From Cytophagaceae bacterium (GTDB taxonomy: Bacteria > Bacteroidota > Bacteroidia > Cytophagales > Spirosomataceae), in assembly GCA_027485075.1 (NCBI GenBank), contig JAIXRT010000025.1, forward strand, positions 1 through 6,672: a stretch of 6,672 nt of DNA, written 5' to 3'. This document shows, piece after piece, positions 6,498 through 6,672 of the stretch (the stretch's first letter is position 1; the number at the start of each line of letters is the position of its first letter). The position numbers and the translations under genes were made by a program. The notes below the pieces were generated by a model. The model saw only the letters and a list, made by a program, of their open reading frames with translations. It did no database searches and was not told the DNA's origin.

Positions 6498-6672
6498 TTA
6501 GTTCTCAAAGAAGAATTCCTTCAATGCATACAATGGCTTATCGCCAGCGCCTGGATTGACAAATACAAAGTATAAGTCATTCACGCCACTTACTGAAACT
6601 GGCATCGTTACTTGACCTGCTTTCTGAATGTCTACGCTGCCTGCCAACTTCCCTGTTGGGCTACCTAAGCGT
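6498..6672 (-). CDS. C-terminal fragment of a carbohydrate-binding-like (CBM6-type) domain protein
   Basis: Reading the minus strand from the right edge to a TAA at 6500-6498 gives 58 codons without a stop. The peptide begins RLGSPTGKLAGSVDIQ, passes through SVSGVNDLYFVFVNPGAG, and ends PLYALKEFFFEN. This is the pattern of the last strands of CBM6-type beta-sandwich domains (RxxSPTGxxIG, then GxxDLYxVF, then a final hydrophobic strand). In Bacteroidota such domains often form the C-terminus of secreted enzymes or lipoproteins, including sugar dehydrogenase, ThuA-like and cytochrome-containing proteins. The catalytic part is outside the window, so the activity cannot be stated. The gene converges on the glyA operon, with the shared terminator 38 bases beyond its stop. 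Confidence 0.7.
   Translation of the reverse strand, partial: RLGSPTGKLAGSVDIQKAGQVTMPVSVSGVNDLYFVFVNPGAGDKPLYALKEFFFEN

Overview
The window reads as ordinary chromosomal DNA from a member of the Bacteroidota, probably a Cytophagales-type organism with moderate GC. Three things point there. The genes have A-rich leaders without Shine-Dalgarno sequences. The promoter-like boxes match the Bacteroidota pattern (TTTG, then about 18 bases, then TAnnTTTG). The proteins themselves look like Bacteroidota versions, for example the SHMT lysine region and a DsbD with a long insertion in its thioredoxin domain. The genus is not determinable from the sequence alone.

Layout. Left part, minus strand: the start of an unidentified small membrane protein (1-95, cut by the window edge), preceded by dsbD (95-2017), whose stop overlaps the next start as TAATG. 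A 154-base divergent intergenic region (2018-2171) carries one good promoter for dsbD and a weaker one for the rightward genes. Middle, plus strand: glyA (2172-3464), tatC (3474-4337), an Uup-type ABC-F ATPase (4344-6203) and a small VF530-family protein (6207-6428). The gaps are only 9, 6 and 3 bases, so this is very probably one operon. A strong hairpin at 6430-6460, with an A-tract on one side and a T-rich tract on the other, ends that operon and probably also serves the convergent minus-strand gene at the right edge. Only the C-terminus of that gene is visible (6498-6672), and it looks like the end of a carbohydrate-binding beta-sandwich domain.

How the genes relate. DsbD carries reducing power from the cytoplasm to periplasmic thiol proteins, and TatC is the substrate-receptor core of the twin-arginine export machine, so both serve the envelope. 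GlyA makes glycine and one-carbon units. Uup-type ABC-F proteins act on ribosomes or branched DNA, and VF530 proteins are small putative DNA binders. The plus-strand operon is therefore a mixed housekeeping cluster rather than a dedicated pathway.

I found no mobile element, CRISPR array, RNA gene or clear novel system. The items most worth a second look are a run of ten A residues inside dsbD, placed so that slippage in either direction would release a soluble N-terminal domain, and the tight pairing of the Uup-type ATPase with a VF530 protein.
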